Source: an uncultured Christensenellaceae bacterium | Lineage (GTDB): Bacteria > Bacillota > Clostridia > Christensenellales > CAG-314 | Direction: 5' to 3' | Assembly (NCBI GenBank): GCA_910586625.1 | Contig: CAJUIZ010000003.1 | Coordinates: 62,001 to 126,000 of the forward strand | Length of the DNA stretch: 64,000 nt | Shown: positions 7,528 through 17,660 of the stretch, piece by piece | Layout of the letters: each line of letters begins with the position of its first letter | Position numbering within the stretch: the stretch's first letter is position 1 | Translations under genes and position numbers: made by a program | The notes under the pieces: generated by a model | The model's database searches: none | Told to the model about the DNA's origin: nothing | The model's input: the letters and a program-made list of their open reading frames with translations, nothing else

Positions 7528-10011
7528 CTATTTCTTCAAACGAAGCCTTTGTTTGGGCTTGCTGAGATTGAACGCCTTGGTGCAGGCGAACAGTATAAAG
7601 GGAGTAGCCAGTATTTCCACGAGAAGCAACAGCAGCTGTTCTCTGCCGAGCTCAACATAGTCGAAGAAATTTCTCGTCCAAGGTATACATACGCTTGCGA
7701 CGACGATTGCGAAAATGCCCAAGTACATTGCTACCTTCCAATTTTTGAAAGGCTGGCACGCATAATACAGAGCGAACAGTCCGCCGAAGGTATAGGTGAT
7801 TGTAACAAGCGTTCCCAACTGCTCCTGCGGCACAAGGTTGTCGGCAAATCTGTGCAAAACGTACAGTACCGCGGTGGTTATAATAAAGGTTATGGACGCG
7901 GGCAAGCACCGCTTTAACACGTTGCCGAAGAAATTGCCCTTGATACGCCGTTCGTTGGGCTGCAAAGCGAGCAGCATTGTGGGTAGCGCAACTATTACCC
8001 AGTCCATAAGCATTACGCTCTTATTGCTTACAAGCGGACTTTGCATTGTCTGTCCGAAGGCGAAATGCAGCAAAACGAGCATCAGGTTGACCACTATGAC
8101 GTAGATAGTCTTCATAAAGTACATAGAGCTTGCGCTTTGAATGTTGTTGACTACCCGTCTGCCTTCCGCAACAACCTTGGGCAAATTGGCAAAGCTGTCG
8201 TCCATAAGCACTAAGTGGGAAACCTGCCTTGCCGCAGAGCTTCCGCCGGCAAGGGATACGGAGCAGTCCGACTCCTTCATTGCGAGAATATCGTTTACGC
8301 CGTCGCCCGTCATAGCTACCGTATGGTTGGCTTCGCGCAGAGCCTTGACCAATATCGCCTTTTGGTCGGGAGAAACACGTCCGAACACTGTGTACTGAGT
8401 TGCCGATTCGCGCACCTGTTCTTCCGTCATGCCTTCGAGACTTACGTAATTTTCCGCGTCTCTGACGCCGACGCGCAAAGCTATGTTAGATACAGCCTGC
8501 GGATTGTCGCCGGAAATAACCTTGATATCCACGTCGTTGGAAGCAAACCACTCGATTGTGTCGAACGCGTCGGGACGGATATGGTCTTCGATTACTATTA
8601 CCGCAACAGGTCTGCGCACCTGCGGCAGAGCCTTATTGTCGTATATGGTTGTGGTAGAATGCGCCAACAGCAAAACGCGAAGCCCCTGCTCGGCGTATTT
8701 TTTTACCAGCTCGTTAACGCGCTCGTTGGGTACTTTGAGCACATATTCCGGCGCGCCCAAAACATATGTTCCGCTGCCCTTGAAGGAAACCGCCGAAAAC
8801 TTACGCTCCGACGAAAACGGTATTGTAGCCACAGCTTCGAGCGACGGCTTCTTGGGACAGCCGAAATATTTTTTTAACGCCTTGCTCGTCATATTGTCCG
8901 ATTGAAGGGCGTAATTGACGGAAGACATAATCTCGCGGACGGTGTACGTTTGCCCGCTTTGCCGAAGATCGATGCTTTCGATAACCTGCATAGTGCCGTC
9001 GGTAATCGTCCCCGTTTTGTCTAAACACAGCGTGTCCACGCGCGCGAGCATTTCGATACAATACAGCTCCTGCACCATCGTTTTGTTTTTTGCCAGCCGC
9101 AAAAAAGACGTTGCGAGCGCAATACTTGTTAGCAGGAAGGGACCTGCTGGAATCATAGAAATTATCGATGCGGTTGTGGGATTGAGCGCTACCCTGTCCA
9201 AATTTGCCAACGAGAAGCTTTCCCACGAATTATTGGGATTGGACTCGAAATTGACGATATACAAACACACCGTCATAGGCACTATTATCGTAGCGATAAA
9301 AATAAGTATTTTACGGAAAGCGCCCAACATTTGCGAGCGCGGTTTTTGATACTGTTTGGCGCGTCCGGTAAGTCCTGCTATATAGTTATATTTGCCCACC
9401 GACGAAACCTGCGCCGTACAGCTGCCGGACACGATAAAACTGCCGGCGTACAAAGTGTCGCCCGCGCGCTTGGTTACGGCATCCGACTCGCCCGTAAGAA
9501 TGGACTCGTTGACTTCCACAAAGCCGTCGAGAACAATACTGTCGGCGGAAATCTGTTCGCCGCCCGAAAGGTAAGTTATGTCGTCCAACACCAAGTCGCT
9601 GATGGAAATTTCTCTGTTTTCGCCGTCGCGCATAACCTTTATTTGCGGTTCGGTGATAAGATTGAGCTTGTCGAGCGTCAGTTTGGACTTGATTTCCTGA
9701 ATGATTGCGATAGCGGTATTTGCCACTACCACCGGCAAGAACGTGCACTGCGAAGCCAACCCGTACACGCACAGAATTACCGATATTACAATATAAATAA
9801 CGTTGAAAAAAGTAAACAGATTGGTCAAAATTATGCCCAATATGCTCTTGCCGCGTTTGGTCGCGTCCTTGTTGATAAGACCGTTTTCCTGCCGCGCAGT
9901 AACTTGCTCGGACGTTAAGCCGAAATCCTTGTTAGGCGCGAAACGTTCTACGCCGCTTAGATTATCCGGCAGCTTGACGCGTTTATTACGTTTTGTTTTA
10001 CCGTCTGTCAT
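7528..10011 (-). CDS. P-type ATPase, cation-translocating (CtpE-like)
   Basis: An 827-residue membrane pump. Visible motifs are TGES (173-176) in the actuator domain, the phosphorylated Asp331 in DKTGT (331-335), and GDGVND in the hinge. There are two N-terminal membrane segments (about 58-105), two around 235-305, and a C-terminal bundle of about six. The fourth membrane segment reads MIPAGPFLL where Ca2+ and heavy-metal pumps have PEGL or CPC, as in the CtpE/EXP7-type group that has been linked to Ca2+ uptake; the ion is therefore a guess. Its ATG overlaps the hisS stop by four bases (ATGA), so the two genes are translationally coupled. Confidence 0.85.
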   Translation of the reverse strand: MTDGKTKRNKRVKLPDNLSGVERFAPNKDFGLTSEQVTARQENGLINKDATKRGKSILGIILTNLFTFFNVIYIVISVILCVYGLASQCTFLPVVVANTAIAIIQEIKSKLTLDKLNLITEPQIKVMRDGENREISISDLVLDDITYLSGGEQISADSIVLDGFVEVNESILTGESDAVTKRAGDTLYAGSFIVSGSCTAQVSSVGKYNYIAGLTGRAKQYQKPRSQMLGAFRKILIFIATIIVPMTVCLYIVNFESNPNNSWESFSLANLDRVALNPTTASIISMIPAGPFLLTSIALATSFLRLAKNKTMVQELYCIEMLARVDTLCLDKTGTITDGTMQVIESIDLRQSGQTYTVREIMSSVNYALQSDNMTSKALKKYFGCPKKPSLEAVATIPFSSERKFSAVSFKGSGTYVLGAPEYVLKVPNERVNELVKKYAEQGLRVLLLAHSTTTIYDNKALPQVRRPVAVIVIEDHIRPDAFDTIEWFASNDVDIKVISGDNPQAVSNIALRVGVRDAENYVSLEGMTEEQVRESATQYTVFGRVSPDQKAILVKALREANHTVAMTGDGVNDILAMKESDCSVSLAGGSSAARQVSHLVLMDDSFANLPKVVAEGRRVVNNIQSASSMYFMKTIYVIVVNLMLVLLHFAFGQTMQSPLVSNKSVMLMDWVIVALPTMLLALQPNERRIKGNFFGNVLKRCLPASITFIITTAVLYVLHRFADNLVPQEQLGTLVTITYTFGGLFALYYACQPFKNWKVAMYLGIFAIVVASVCIPWTRNFFDYVELGREQLLLLLVEILATPFILFACTKAFNLSKPKQRLRLKK

Positions 10012-11252
10012 AAGTCTAATTTACTTAAAACTCCGTTTCTGTATTCGTAAATTGCTTCGAAACCTTGCTCTTTGAGCTGTTTTAGCTGATAGGAGAAGTT
10101 TTTTATTTTGTACAATACGGACACAGCGCCCTTTTTGCGGAGCTTGTTTACTCCGTTTGTCAGAGCTACGCGTTCTTCCTTGCACAGGTTTTTGTCCGCA
10201 AGTACAGCCGCGCCGCGGTTTTTGTCCGCTCGCGCGCCGCGTTCAGAAAGCAACAGGGCTATGCGCTCGAACCCGATAGAGAAACCGCACGCGGGAACGT
10301 CCTGCCCCGTAATGCGCCCGATCATCCTGTCGTATCTGCCGCCGCCGGCTATCGCGCTGTTTAGCCCGTCCACCGTCACTTCGTAGATAGTTCCCGTGTA
10401 GTAACCCATTCCGCGAACGAGCGTCACGTCGAACACCACTTTGGCGGTTTTGAGCGTCTTGTTGGCGACGAACAGTATTTCTTCGATATTTTGACGGACG
10501 GAATCAGGGAGAAAGTCGCCTAACTCCTTTACGCAGGCGGCAAAGGGATTTGCCGACGACGTTATGCGGTTGATCATATCTATAAAGCCTATGGCTTTGT
10601 TCGGAGCAATTTCGCTGAGCTCCGCGATTACGCCGGTTACGCCGATTTTGTCCAGCTTATCCAAAGAAATGAATACGGAGCCCTTCTGTTCGTCGGAGAA
10701 GCCGCACTTCTCCGCAAGAGCGTTCAGCAGCCTTCTATCCGACAAACGGACGGTAACGTCGTTGAAGCCCAACGCGTCCAGCGTTTGACAGGTAGCGGTA
10801 ATCAGTTCCGTTTCCGCAAGGTTTGTAGGCTCGCCTATTACGTCGATATCGCACTGCACAAACTGACGGAAGCGTCCCCTTTGCGGACGGTCGGCGCGCC
10901 ATACGTTATCCATTTGTATAGATTTGAAAACGGACGGAAGCTGTCCCGAGTTGTTGGCGTAGAAACGCGCAAGCGGAACGGTAAGGTCGTAACGAAGTCC
11001 CAAATCGGCAAGCTCGTTTTCCTTGGCGTTTTCCAATTTTTCTCCGCGCTTCAATATCTTGAAAATAAGTTTTTCGTTGTCGCCGCCCTGCTTGGACGTG
11101 AGCAAATCGATATTTTCCACGGCGGGAGTTTCTATGCGGGTAAAGCCGAAGCTTTCGTACGTCTTTTGTATTATTGCCAATATTTGCTGTCTCAAAGCAA
11201 ATTCGTTAGGCAAAAAATCTCTCATTCCCTTGGCGGGAGTTTTAGATAGCAT
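10008..11252 (-). CDS. hisS: Histidine--tRNA ligase
   Basis: A 414-residue class II aminoacyl-tRNA synthetase charging tRNA-His. The N-terminus (TPAKGMRDFLP) is typical, motif 2 appears as FRQFVQCDIDVIG, and the His-specific GGRYDRMIG and the motif 3 arginine segment (ACGFSIGFERI) are present. A short C-terminal anticodon-binding domain covers about residues 325-414. No T-box leader is visible upstream; the gap there holds repeats. The gene is coupled to the downstream P-type ATPase through an ATGA overlap, an unusual partner. Confidence 0.95.
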   Translation of the reverse strand: MLSKTPAKGMRDFLPNEFALRQQILAIIQKTYESFGFTRIETPAVENIDLLTSKQGGDNEKLIFKILKRGEKLENAKENELADLGLRYDLTVPLARFYANNSGQLPSVFKSIQMDNVWRADRPQRGRFRQFVQCDIDVIGEPTNLAETELITATCQTLDALGFNDVTVRLSDRRLLNALAEKCGFSDEQKGSVFISLDKLDKIGVTGVIAELSEIAPNKAIGFIDMINRITSSANPFAACVKELGDFLPDSVRQNIEEILFVANKTLKTAKVVFDVTLVRGMGYYTGTIYEVTVDGLNSAIAGGGRYDRMIGRITGQDVPACGFSIGFERIALLLSERGARADKNRGAAVLADKNLCKEERVALTNGVNKLRKKGAVSVLYKIKNFSYQLKQLKEQGFEAIYEYRNGVLSKLDL

Positions 11253-11469
11253 ACAAGGCTTTCTCCTTTATGTTATTAAATAAATGCGGGTGCGCTGCGC
11301 TTTTTTAATGCGTAATTAAAGGTTTCGCTGCGATAGACTTCTCCGCGCGCAACACTGACGTGTTGCTTGGTCGAAGTGACATTTGCAAGGTGTCGCTTCT
11401 CTTCTTAATGCGTAATGTCGGAAGCCCGTTGGAACAACGGTCTTACATTTTTTTATAAGGTTTCGCTTG
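11253..11469. repeat. R2 and R3 repeats between pgi and hisS
   Basis: The R2 unit at 11336-11382 has the core GCAACAC-TGAC-GTGTTGC between CTCCGCGC and TTGGTCGAAGTGACAT. An R3 run follows at 11406-11418 with its hairpin (AAGCCCGTT at 11422, AACGGTCTT at 11436, one mismatch) and a T run, the minus-strand continuation of which is close to the pgi stop. Confidence 0.65.
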
Positions 11470-12864
11470 TCAGACGATAAATTCCGCGCTGTCTTGGGGG
11501 GCGTTGTTCATTTCTTCCGCTTTGCTCTCGTAGCCGTTACGTCCGAACAGAGCGTAGGTCGCGTCCTTGCCGCCTTCTACGCCCGGCTGATTGTACGCGT
11601 TGACATTTAACAGCGCGCCTTCGTACGCGGTGCACAGCTGCAACAGATAAATAAGCGAGCCCAAATGGTATTCGTCCAACGAATCCAGCGACAAAGTGAA
11701 ATTGACGCGTCCGCGCTTGGTAAGATTGTAGCGCGTGGCGTACAATTCCTTATTGGTAAGCTCCGCAAGCGTATGTCCGCACAAAAAGTTAACGTCGGCA
11801 AAACCGTCGCAGCCCTGCGGAATTACGATATCGCTGCGGAAGCTGTTTACTTCCAAAAACGTTATTACCTTGTCGAACGGGCCTTCGTTGTACAACTGAA
11901 CCTGACTGTGCTGGTCGGTAACTCCGAGCGCTTTGACCGGAGTTTGCCCTGCGTTTACCACGTCGCCGTCAAGGTCGCGCTCCTTTCCCAAACTTTCCGC
12001 CCACAGCTGCGCGTACCAATCGGCGACGTATTTGAGACTGTCGGCATAGGGCATCATAACGTTTATGTTGCAGCCTTTGTTTATCAGCAGATACTGTATA
12101 ACCGCCATAGTAAGCGCCGGATTGACGTTTAAGTCGTCCGATTTGCACAATTCGTCCGTTTCTCTCGCTCCACGCAGAAGCTCGGAAATATCTATTCCCA
12201 AAACGGCCGCGGGCAGAAGCCCAACGGGAGAAAGCACTGAAAAACGTCCGCCCACGCCATCGGGAATATAGAACGTTTCGAAACCGTTTTCCTTGGCGAG
12301 TTTGACGAGATTGCCCTTATTAGAGCTGGTTGTGGCAATGATATGCCGACTTGCCTTATCGCCGAGCTTGCGTTTTAACAGGTCGGTAATTATAAGATAC
12401 TGACTCATCGTTTCGCTTGTAGCGCCCGACTTGGTTATGACGTTGAACACCGTCTTGCTTACGTCGATTATATCGAACAAGGCGTTCATACGTTCGGGAT
12501 CTACGTTGTCTATTACGTAAAAACGCGGACCCTTGCGCATTTCGCGGGGCAGCTCGTTGTAATACAGATGCTTTAACGCGTTGAATACGGCTATTGCGCC
12601 GAGAGCCGAACCGCCTATGCCCAAAACAACGAAGTTTTCGCATTCGTTACGTATTTTCGCGGCGGTTTCGACGATACGTCCCACTGCTTCCGCCTGATTG
12701 TACGGACTGTCCATCCAACCCTGCATATCCGCGCCGCGGCTTGCTTCCACCTTGGCGCGCGCCTGCTTGGCAAGCTGCCGCATTTGTTCCAATTCTTCCC
12801 TTTTTATTCCGTGTTTGCCGACCTTTGCGAACATTACGTTGTTGTAATTAAGTTTTACGCTCAT
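11470..12864 (-). CDS. pgi: Glucose-6-phosphate isomerase
   Basis: A 464-residue cytoplasmic enzyme interconverting glucose 6-phosphate and fructose 6-phosphate. Signature stretches are GIGGSALG, the phosphate loop VITKSGATSET, GGRFSVLSPVGLLPA and the active-site region near DQHSQVQLYNEG. The start at 12864 (MSVKLNYNNV) is chosen because the longer frame runs back through the GH3 stop and has no homologous look. It begins 25 bases after the GH3 gene, so the pair is probably one transcript that releases glucose and feeds glycolysis. Confidence 0.93.
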   Translation of the reverse strand: MSVKLNYNNVMFAKVGKHGIKREELEQMRQLAKQARAKVEASRGADMQGWMDSPYNQAEAVGRIVETAAKIRNECENFVVLGIGGSALGAIAVFNALKHLYYNELPREMRKGPRFYVIDNVDPERMNALFDIIDVSKTVFNVITKSGATSETMSQYLIITDLLKRKLGDKASRHIIATTSSNKGNLVKLAKENGFETFYIPDGVGGRFSVLSPVGLLPAAVLGIDISELLRGARETDELCKSDDLNVNPALTMAVIQYLLINKGCNINVMMPYADSLKYVADWYAQLWAESLGKERDLDGDVVNAGQTPVKALGVTDQHSQVQLYNEGPFDKVITFLEVNSFRSDIVIPQGCDGFADVNFLCGHTLAELTNKELYATRYNLTKRGRVNFTLSLDSLDEYHLGSLIYLLQLCTAYEGALLNVNAYNQPGVEGGKDATYALFGRNGYESKAEEMNNAPQDSAEFIV

Positions 12865-12889
12865 AGTTTTTAACCCTTCTTTATCTCTA

Positions 12890-15265
12890 TTATTCCACGT
12901 CGTATTTGCCAAACAGCGCACGCACTGCCTTGCCGAAACGTTTGTTGGCGTGATAGTAAATAAACATAACCCACTTGGCGTCCAGACCACCTACGCTCAT
13001 CAACGATACGAGCGGAGTGGACAACGCCCCTTGGTAAATCATCTGCGCGACTGGGTCGCTCATTGATTTGCTCGGAGAACTGCGCTTTGCCATTCGTCGG
13101 ACAAACCGCAAAACCGTACGAACAAGAGCCACCTGACCTTGCATATCCGCAAGAGTATCCAGCAAAGTAAAATCTCCGCGGCGCGGGATATAGTATACTT
13201 CCTTGTCCTGACCAGCAAGCTTGTAAAACTGCGTTTCCGCCACGTTGAAGCTGCCCACAATCGGCTCGTAATAGCACGGATACAGCTCTCGGTCGCCGCC
13301 CTTGACAATCTGACCGCCGACGGTAACGCTTTGCGACAATATTACCTGCTCGACGTTGCGGCAAACGGATACGGCGTACTCGCCGGCGACGGTAACGTAA
13401 CGCCCGTCGAGAAATATGCTAAACGCCCGTTCGTCCAAACGCAGCTTGACGTTTATGCTTTGTCCCGACTTGACGTATACCTTGTCGAAAGCTCTGAGCT
13501 CTCTGCTTGCGCGCAGATAGCCGCAGTCGCAGTTGTCCACATACACCTGCACAACTTCGCTTGCGTCCGTCGTTCCCGTATTTGTAACGGTGACGGACAC
13601 TTCGAAGCCGTCCTTGTCGGAAGCTACGGCAAGGTCAGAATACTCGAACGAAGTGTAAGACAGTCCGTAACCGAATGGGAACAATACCGGCACGCCGAAA
13701 GTATTGTAATAGCGATAGCCCACAAAAACGCTCTCGCGGTGCTCGTCGACGAAGTAGTCGTTATTGAAATAGTTAAAGCAGGGCGTATCCGTAATACGTA
13801 CGGGGTAGCTTTCCGCAAGCCGTCCGCTCGGCGACGTTACGCCGAAAAGCAAATCGTACGCCGCTTCCATTACCGCCTGACCGCCGAGATACATATTGAG
13901 CAGCGCCTTGGTTTTGTTAAGCCACGGCATAGTAAACGGCGAACCGCCGAAAGCGACGAACACAATATTATCGTTAACTTGGCTGATTTGCTCCAACAGC
14001 TTAACCTGACAGTTGGGTATGTTCAAATCCGTTCGGTCGTAGCCTTCCCCTTCGAAATCGTCGGTAAGTCCGCCGAAAAACAGTACGCAGTCGGCGTTCT
14101 TGGCAAGCGTTACCGCTTCCTTCTGCGCCTTGCCGTCTGCTTTGTCGCCCTTTATGTTGTAGCCCTTGGCGTAAGTAAAGTTTGCGCCCTTTGCCGTTAG
14201 CACCTGCAAAAAGTCGACGCAGTCGGCGTTGACGTGGCTGCTTCCCGCGCCTTGATAACGCGGCTTTGCGGCAAGCTCGCCCACGACGAGAATTTTTTGC
14301 CCTGCGTCAAGAGGAAGAACGCCGTCGTTTTTGAGTAAAACTGCGGAATCGACTTCCACCTGCTTGGCTATATCGTTATGCGCAGCGTAATCCACCGAAA
14401 CGGTTCTTCCGCCGCACTTACCAACCAAATTTATTACGTTAGCCGCAGCCCTGTCGAGAGACTTCTGCCGCAAACTGCCGTCGGCGAGAGCCTTCATGAT
14501 TTTGCGCTCGTGATAGCCCGATTTGTCTTCGGGCATTTCGAGATCCGTTCCCGCGTCGATTGCCTTGGCTTGGTCGTAGCACGCGCCCCAGTCGCTCATA
14601 ACCAGCCCGTCGAAGCCCCACTCGTCACGCAAAATATCCGTTAGCAGCCGCTTGTTGTGACAGGCGCTTTCGCCGTTTATTTTGTTATACGAAGCCATAA
14701 CCGCATACGGACGAGCCTGCTTTACCACGCGCTCGAATGCCGACAGATAAATCTCGCGCAAAGCGCGTTCGTCCACTACGGCGTTAACCGACATACGGCG
14801 GTTTTCTCGGCTGTTGACGGCATAATGCTTTAACGAACAGCCGACCCCGTTGCTTTGCATAGCCGAAACGTAGCCGCTTGCAAGCTCTCCCGCGAGATAC
14901 GGGTCTTCGGAGTAGTACTCGAAATTACGCCCGCACAGCGGACTGCGCTTGATATTTACGCCGGGACCCAACACCACCGATACGCCCTGCGCAAGAGCTT
15001 CGCAGCCTATACTCTTGCCTACGAGCACCGCGCTGCGCCTGTTCCAAGACGACGCAACTGCCGAAGCGGCGGGAAAGCACGTGGCTTTGGAACTGTCGTT
15101 GATACCGCGGTTGCCGTCGCATTGCCTGCGCAGCCCGTGCGGACCGTCCGTCATCATAATACTCGGCACGCCGTCCGCTTCCTGCGTATGCCACGCGCCC
15201 TTGCCGTGAATTAACCGCGCCTTGTCGGCGTTGGATAAATTGTTGATATATTTCAATACGTCCAT
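12890..15265 (-). CDS. Glycoside hydrolase family 3 (beta-glucosidase-like)
   Basis: A 791-residue exo-acting beta-glycosidase without a signal peptide, so cytoplasmic. The N-terminal barrel holds KHYAVN (about 146-151), and the nucleophile is Asp225 in VMSDWGA. The alpha/beta sandwich follows (about 300-520), then a fibronectin-like domain (FGYGLSYTSFEYSDL onward). A tail of about 100 residues after that (ending FGKAVRALFGKYDVE) is seen in Clostridia-type GH3 enzymes. The likely substrates are cellobiose- or gentiobiose-type oligosaccharides. It precedes pgi closely. On the minus strand TTGTCT and TATTAT with a 17-base spacer lie upstream near 15380. Confidence 0.88.
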   Translation of the reverse strand: MDVLKYINNLSNADKARLIHGKGAWHTQEADGVPSIMMTDGPHGLRRQCDGNRGINDSSKATCFPAASAVASSWNRRSAVLVGKSIGCEALAQGVSVVLGPGVNIKRSPLCGRNFEYYSEDPYLAGELASGYVSAMQSNGVGCSLKHYAVNSRENRRMSVNAVVDERALREIYLSAFERVVKQARPYAVMASYNKINGESACHNKRLLTDILRDEWGFDGLVMSDWGACYDQAKAIDAGTDLEMPEDKSGYHERKIMKALADGSLRQKSLDRAAANVINLVGKCGGRTVSVDYAAHNDIAKQVEVDSAVLLKNDGVLPLDAGQKILVVGELAAKPRYQGAGSSHVNADCVDFLQVLTAKGANFTYAKGYNIKGDKADGKAQKEAVTLAKNADCVLFFGGLTDDFEGEGYDRTDLNIPNCQVKLLEQISQVNDNIVFVAFGGSPFTMPWLNKTKALLNMYLGGQAVMEAAYDLLFGVTSPSGRLAESYPVRITDTPCFNYFNNDYFVDEHRESVFVGYRYYNTFGVPVLFPFGYGLSYTSFEYSDLAVASDKDGFEVSVTVTNTGTTDASEVVQVYVDNCDCGYLRASRELRAFDKVYVKSGQSINVKLRLDERAFSIFLDGRYVTVAGEYAVSVCRNVEQVILSQSVTVGGQIVKGGDRELYPCYYEPIVGSFNVAETQFYKLAGQDKEVYYIPRRGDFTLLDTLADMQGQVALVRTVLRFVRRMAKRSSPSKSMSDPVAQMIYQGALSTPLVSLMSVGGLDAKWVMFIYYHANKRFGKAVRALFGKYDVE

Positions 15266-15428
15266 TTTGACCGTACCCTTGGGTTATTACGTAAGCAACG
15301 CGAATACTCTGTAAACAAAACGCGCGTTACCGATATTTTCCTACTGTATATTTTAGCATACTTATAATAGCTTGTGTACTGTTCAAAGACAAAAAACCCC
15401 ATATATTTTTTTAATATTAAAATATCTA

Positions 15429-15457
15429 TTGAAAAGCGCTGCTAATTATATTATACT
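15429..15457 (+). promoter_or_regulatory. Promoter for the GNAT-GH13 pair
   Basis: TTGAAA (15429-15434) and TATACT (15452-15457) are separated by 17 bases, about 27 bases before the GNAT start codon. The interval is divergent with the GH3 gene. Confidence 0.6.
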
Positions 15458-15483
15458 GAATTTATTACACGCAGGACTTCGAT

Positions 15484-15882
15484 ATGATTAGATACGCGAC
15501 AAGAAACGATTACGCAGAGCTTAGAGCCGACAAGCACATATCCGCAGAAGAATTGACGCGCGCAATAGACTGTAACAGAATATTGGTTTTCGACGACGGC
15601 GGAATAACAGCGTGGCTTAGATACAATTTGTTTTGGGACAATACGCCCTTTTGCAATATGCTGTTCGTACAGGCTAATCGCCGCAATGAAAAAATTGCAA
15701 CCGCGCTTGTCGCCCGTTGGGAGCAAGATATGCTGAACGCGGGATACGCCGCCGTTATGACTTCGGCTCAGGCAAACGAAAGCGGACTGATATTTTGGCG
15801 AAAAACAGGCTACGCCGACTGCGGACAGTTTAGACCTGTCGGCGAAGATACGGAAATAATCCTGTGCAAAAAACTGTCTTAA
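15484..15882 (+). CDS. GNAT family N-acetyltransferase
   Basis: A 132-residue single-domain acetyltransferase. The acetyl-CoA loop is in the RRNEKIATALVARWEQ segment, which replaces the usual Q-x-x-G-x-G/A signature with QANRRNEKIA; the C-terminal ESGLIFWRKTGYADCG is the typical GNAT beta-bulge helix region. The acceptor is unknown. It lies 28 bases before the GH13 gene and shares its promoter. Confidence 0.8.
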   Translation: MIRYATRNDYAELRADKHISAEELTRAIDCNRILVFDDGGITAWLRYNLFWDNTPFCNMLFVQANRRNEKIATALVARWEQDMLNAGYAAVMTSAQANESGLIFWRKTGYADCGQFRPVGEDTEIILCKKLS

Positions 15883-15910
15883 AACGACACGGGAGCGAAA
15901 GGAAAACACT

Positions 15911-17593
15911 ATGAAAAACAAGTGGTACAAGGAAGCTGTATTTTACCAAATTTATCCGCGAAGCTTTAAGGACTCCGACGGCGACGGCGTGGGCGACATA
16001 CGCGGAATAATATCCAAAATAGACTATTTGGCGGATTTGGGCGTAGACGCTATTTGGTTTTCGCCCCTATACGCAAGCCCCAACGCCGACTACGGCTATG
16101 ATATATCCGACTACAAGGCGATAAACCCCGAATACGGTACGATGGACGACTTCGACGAGATGGTACGCCTGCTGCACGGCAAAGGCATACGGGTAATAAT
16201 GGACCTTGTAATAAACCACACCAGCGACAAACACGAGTGGTTTGTCAATGCCCGTTCTTCACGCGATGACCCTTACCGCGACTACTACTACTTCCGCGAC
16301 GGACGGGGCAAAAACGGCAAAAAACCGCCCAATAACTGGACGAGCTTTTTTGTGGGAAGCGCGTGGAAATACGAAGAAAACACAAAGCAATGGTATCTGC
16401 ACCTGTTCGACGAAAACCAACCCGACCTTAACTACTTTAACCCGCGCGTTATGGAAGAAATAAAGGGTATTCTGCGCTTTTGGCTGGATAAGGGCGTGGA
16501 CGGCTTCCGCTGCGACGTGATTACGCTGCTTTCCAAAACGGCGGGACTGCCCAGCGGCAAAAAGCGAATTGCGCTGACAGGCAGCGAATACTACATTGAC
16601 GGCGACAGAATGGAAGAATATCTAGGCGAGCTTCAAGAAGTTCTGCGCGAATACGACGCCTTTACCGTGGGCGAAAGCGTGTTTATTACGGTAGATAAAG
16701 CGTTACGCTACACAAGCGAAGACAACGAATATCTGACCACCGTGTTTTCCTTCGACCACGTTTCGGCGGACAATCGTTTCGGGATAAAGCAACTGCCGAA
16801 AAAATTTAATCTGCTTGACTTGAAGCGGGCGTTGACCCGTTGGCAGAACGGCTTGTACGGCAAAAGCTGGAATACGCTGTTTTGGGAAAACCACGACAGC
16901 GCGCGCATTGTGGGCAGGTACGTTAGCGACAGGGTAAACCGCGAAGAAGGGGCGAAGATGCTTGCGACCGTGCTGCTTACCCTTTCCGGAACGCCGTTTA
17001 TCTATCAAGGGCAGGAGTTCGGCACGATTTCCGCAAGAATGACGGATATAAAGGACTACAAGGACGTGGACGCGCTACGCAGCTACGCTTTGCTTAAAAA
17101 GCTGTTCGGGAAGAAAAAAGCCATGAAAAAATTAGCGTACTGCTCGCGGGATAACGCGCGTACCCCCGTGCAATGGGACGACACGCAAAACGCAGGCTTT
17201 ACGACAGGCGAGCCTTGGCTTAAAGTTGCGCCGAGCTATCGAGATATTAACGCGAAGCAAGCGGAAAAGGACGGAAATTCCGTACTGCACTACTACAAAA
17301 AACTTATAAAGCTTCGCAAAGGCGACAAGGCGTTTGTGTACGGCAAGTATCAAGACCTGTTGCCCAAAAGTAAAAAGCTGCTTGCGTATCTCCGTGAAAG
17401 CGAATACGGAAAACTGATTGTGATAAACAATTTTTCGCTGAAAACCGCGAAATTTACACTGCCGAAGGGTATAGACGGCGGCGCGTATACGCTGATTACA
17501 AGCAACTACGCCGATTCGCCGAAAAAACTTGGAACTACGGCTTTACGCCCATATGAAAGTATTGTGTATAAAGCCGACGGCAAAAATGCGTAA
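15911..17593 (+). CDS. GH13 alpha-glucosidase / oligo-1,6-glucosidase
   Basis: A 560-residue cytoplasmic alpha-amylase superfamily enzyme. The N-terminus FYQIYPRSFKDSDGDGVGD carries the short calcium-type loop; conserved regions are DLVINHTS, GFRCDV (nucleophile Asp202), GES (acid/base Glu255) and ENHDS. Length and sequence fit the GH13_31 oligo-1,6-glucosidase / alpha-glucosidase group, which trims isomalto-oligosaccharides and related sugars. A ribosome site (AAGGAAAA) lies ahead of the ATG. An R3 terminator follows 28 bases after the stop. Confidence 0.9.
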   Translation: MKNKWYKEAVFYQIYPRSFKDSDGDGVGDIRGIISKIDYLADLGVDAIWFSPLYASPNADYGYDISDYKAINPEYGTMDDFDEMVRLLHGKGIRVIMDLVINHTSDKHEWFVNARSSRDDPYRDYYYFRDGRGKNGKKPPNNWTSFFVGSAWKYEENTKQWYLHLFDENQPDLNYFNPRVMEEIKGILRFWLDKGVDGFRCDVITLLSKTAGLPSGKKRIALTGSEYYIDGDRMEEYLGELQEVLREYDAFTVGESVFITVDKALRYTSEDNEYLTTVFSFDHVSADNRFGIKQLPKKFNLLDLKRALTRWQNGLYGKSWNTLFWENHDSARIVGRYVSDRVNREEGAKMLATVLLTLSGTPFIYQGQEFGTISARMTDIKDYKDVDALRSYALLKKLFGKKKAMKKLAYCSRDNARTPVQWDDTQNAGFTTGEPWLKVAPSYRDINAKQAEKDGNSVLHYYKKLIKLRKGDKAFVYGKYQDLLPKSKKLLAYLRESEYGKLIVINNFSLKTAKFTLPKGIDGGAYTLITSNYADSPKKLGTTALRPYESIVYKADGKNA

Positions 17594-17660
17594 TGCGTAA
17601 CGCTCAATGCGTAATGAAGGAAGCCCGTTTGACAACGGGCTTACATTTTCAGAAGGTTAC
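17586..17660 (+). terminator. R3 run and terminator after the GH13 gene
   Basis: ATGCGTAAT units begin at the very end of the GH13 gene and lead to a hairpin with arms AAGCCCGTT (17621-17629) and AACGGGCTT (17634-17642), then ACATTTTC. The repeat module here supplies the terminator of the gene. Confidence 0.65.

Noticed and set aside
11253..11469. T-box leader for hisS
   Set aside because: The interval is filled by R2 and R3 repeats and lacks a T-box consensus; the same holds for the short interval before lysS.
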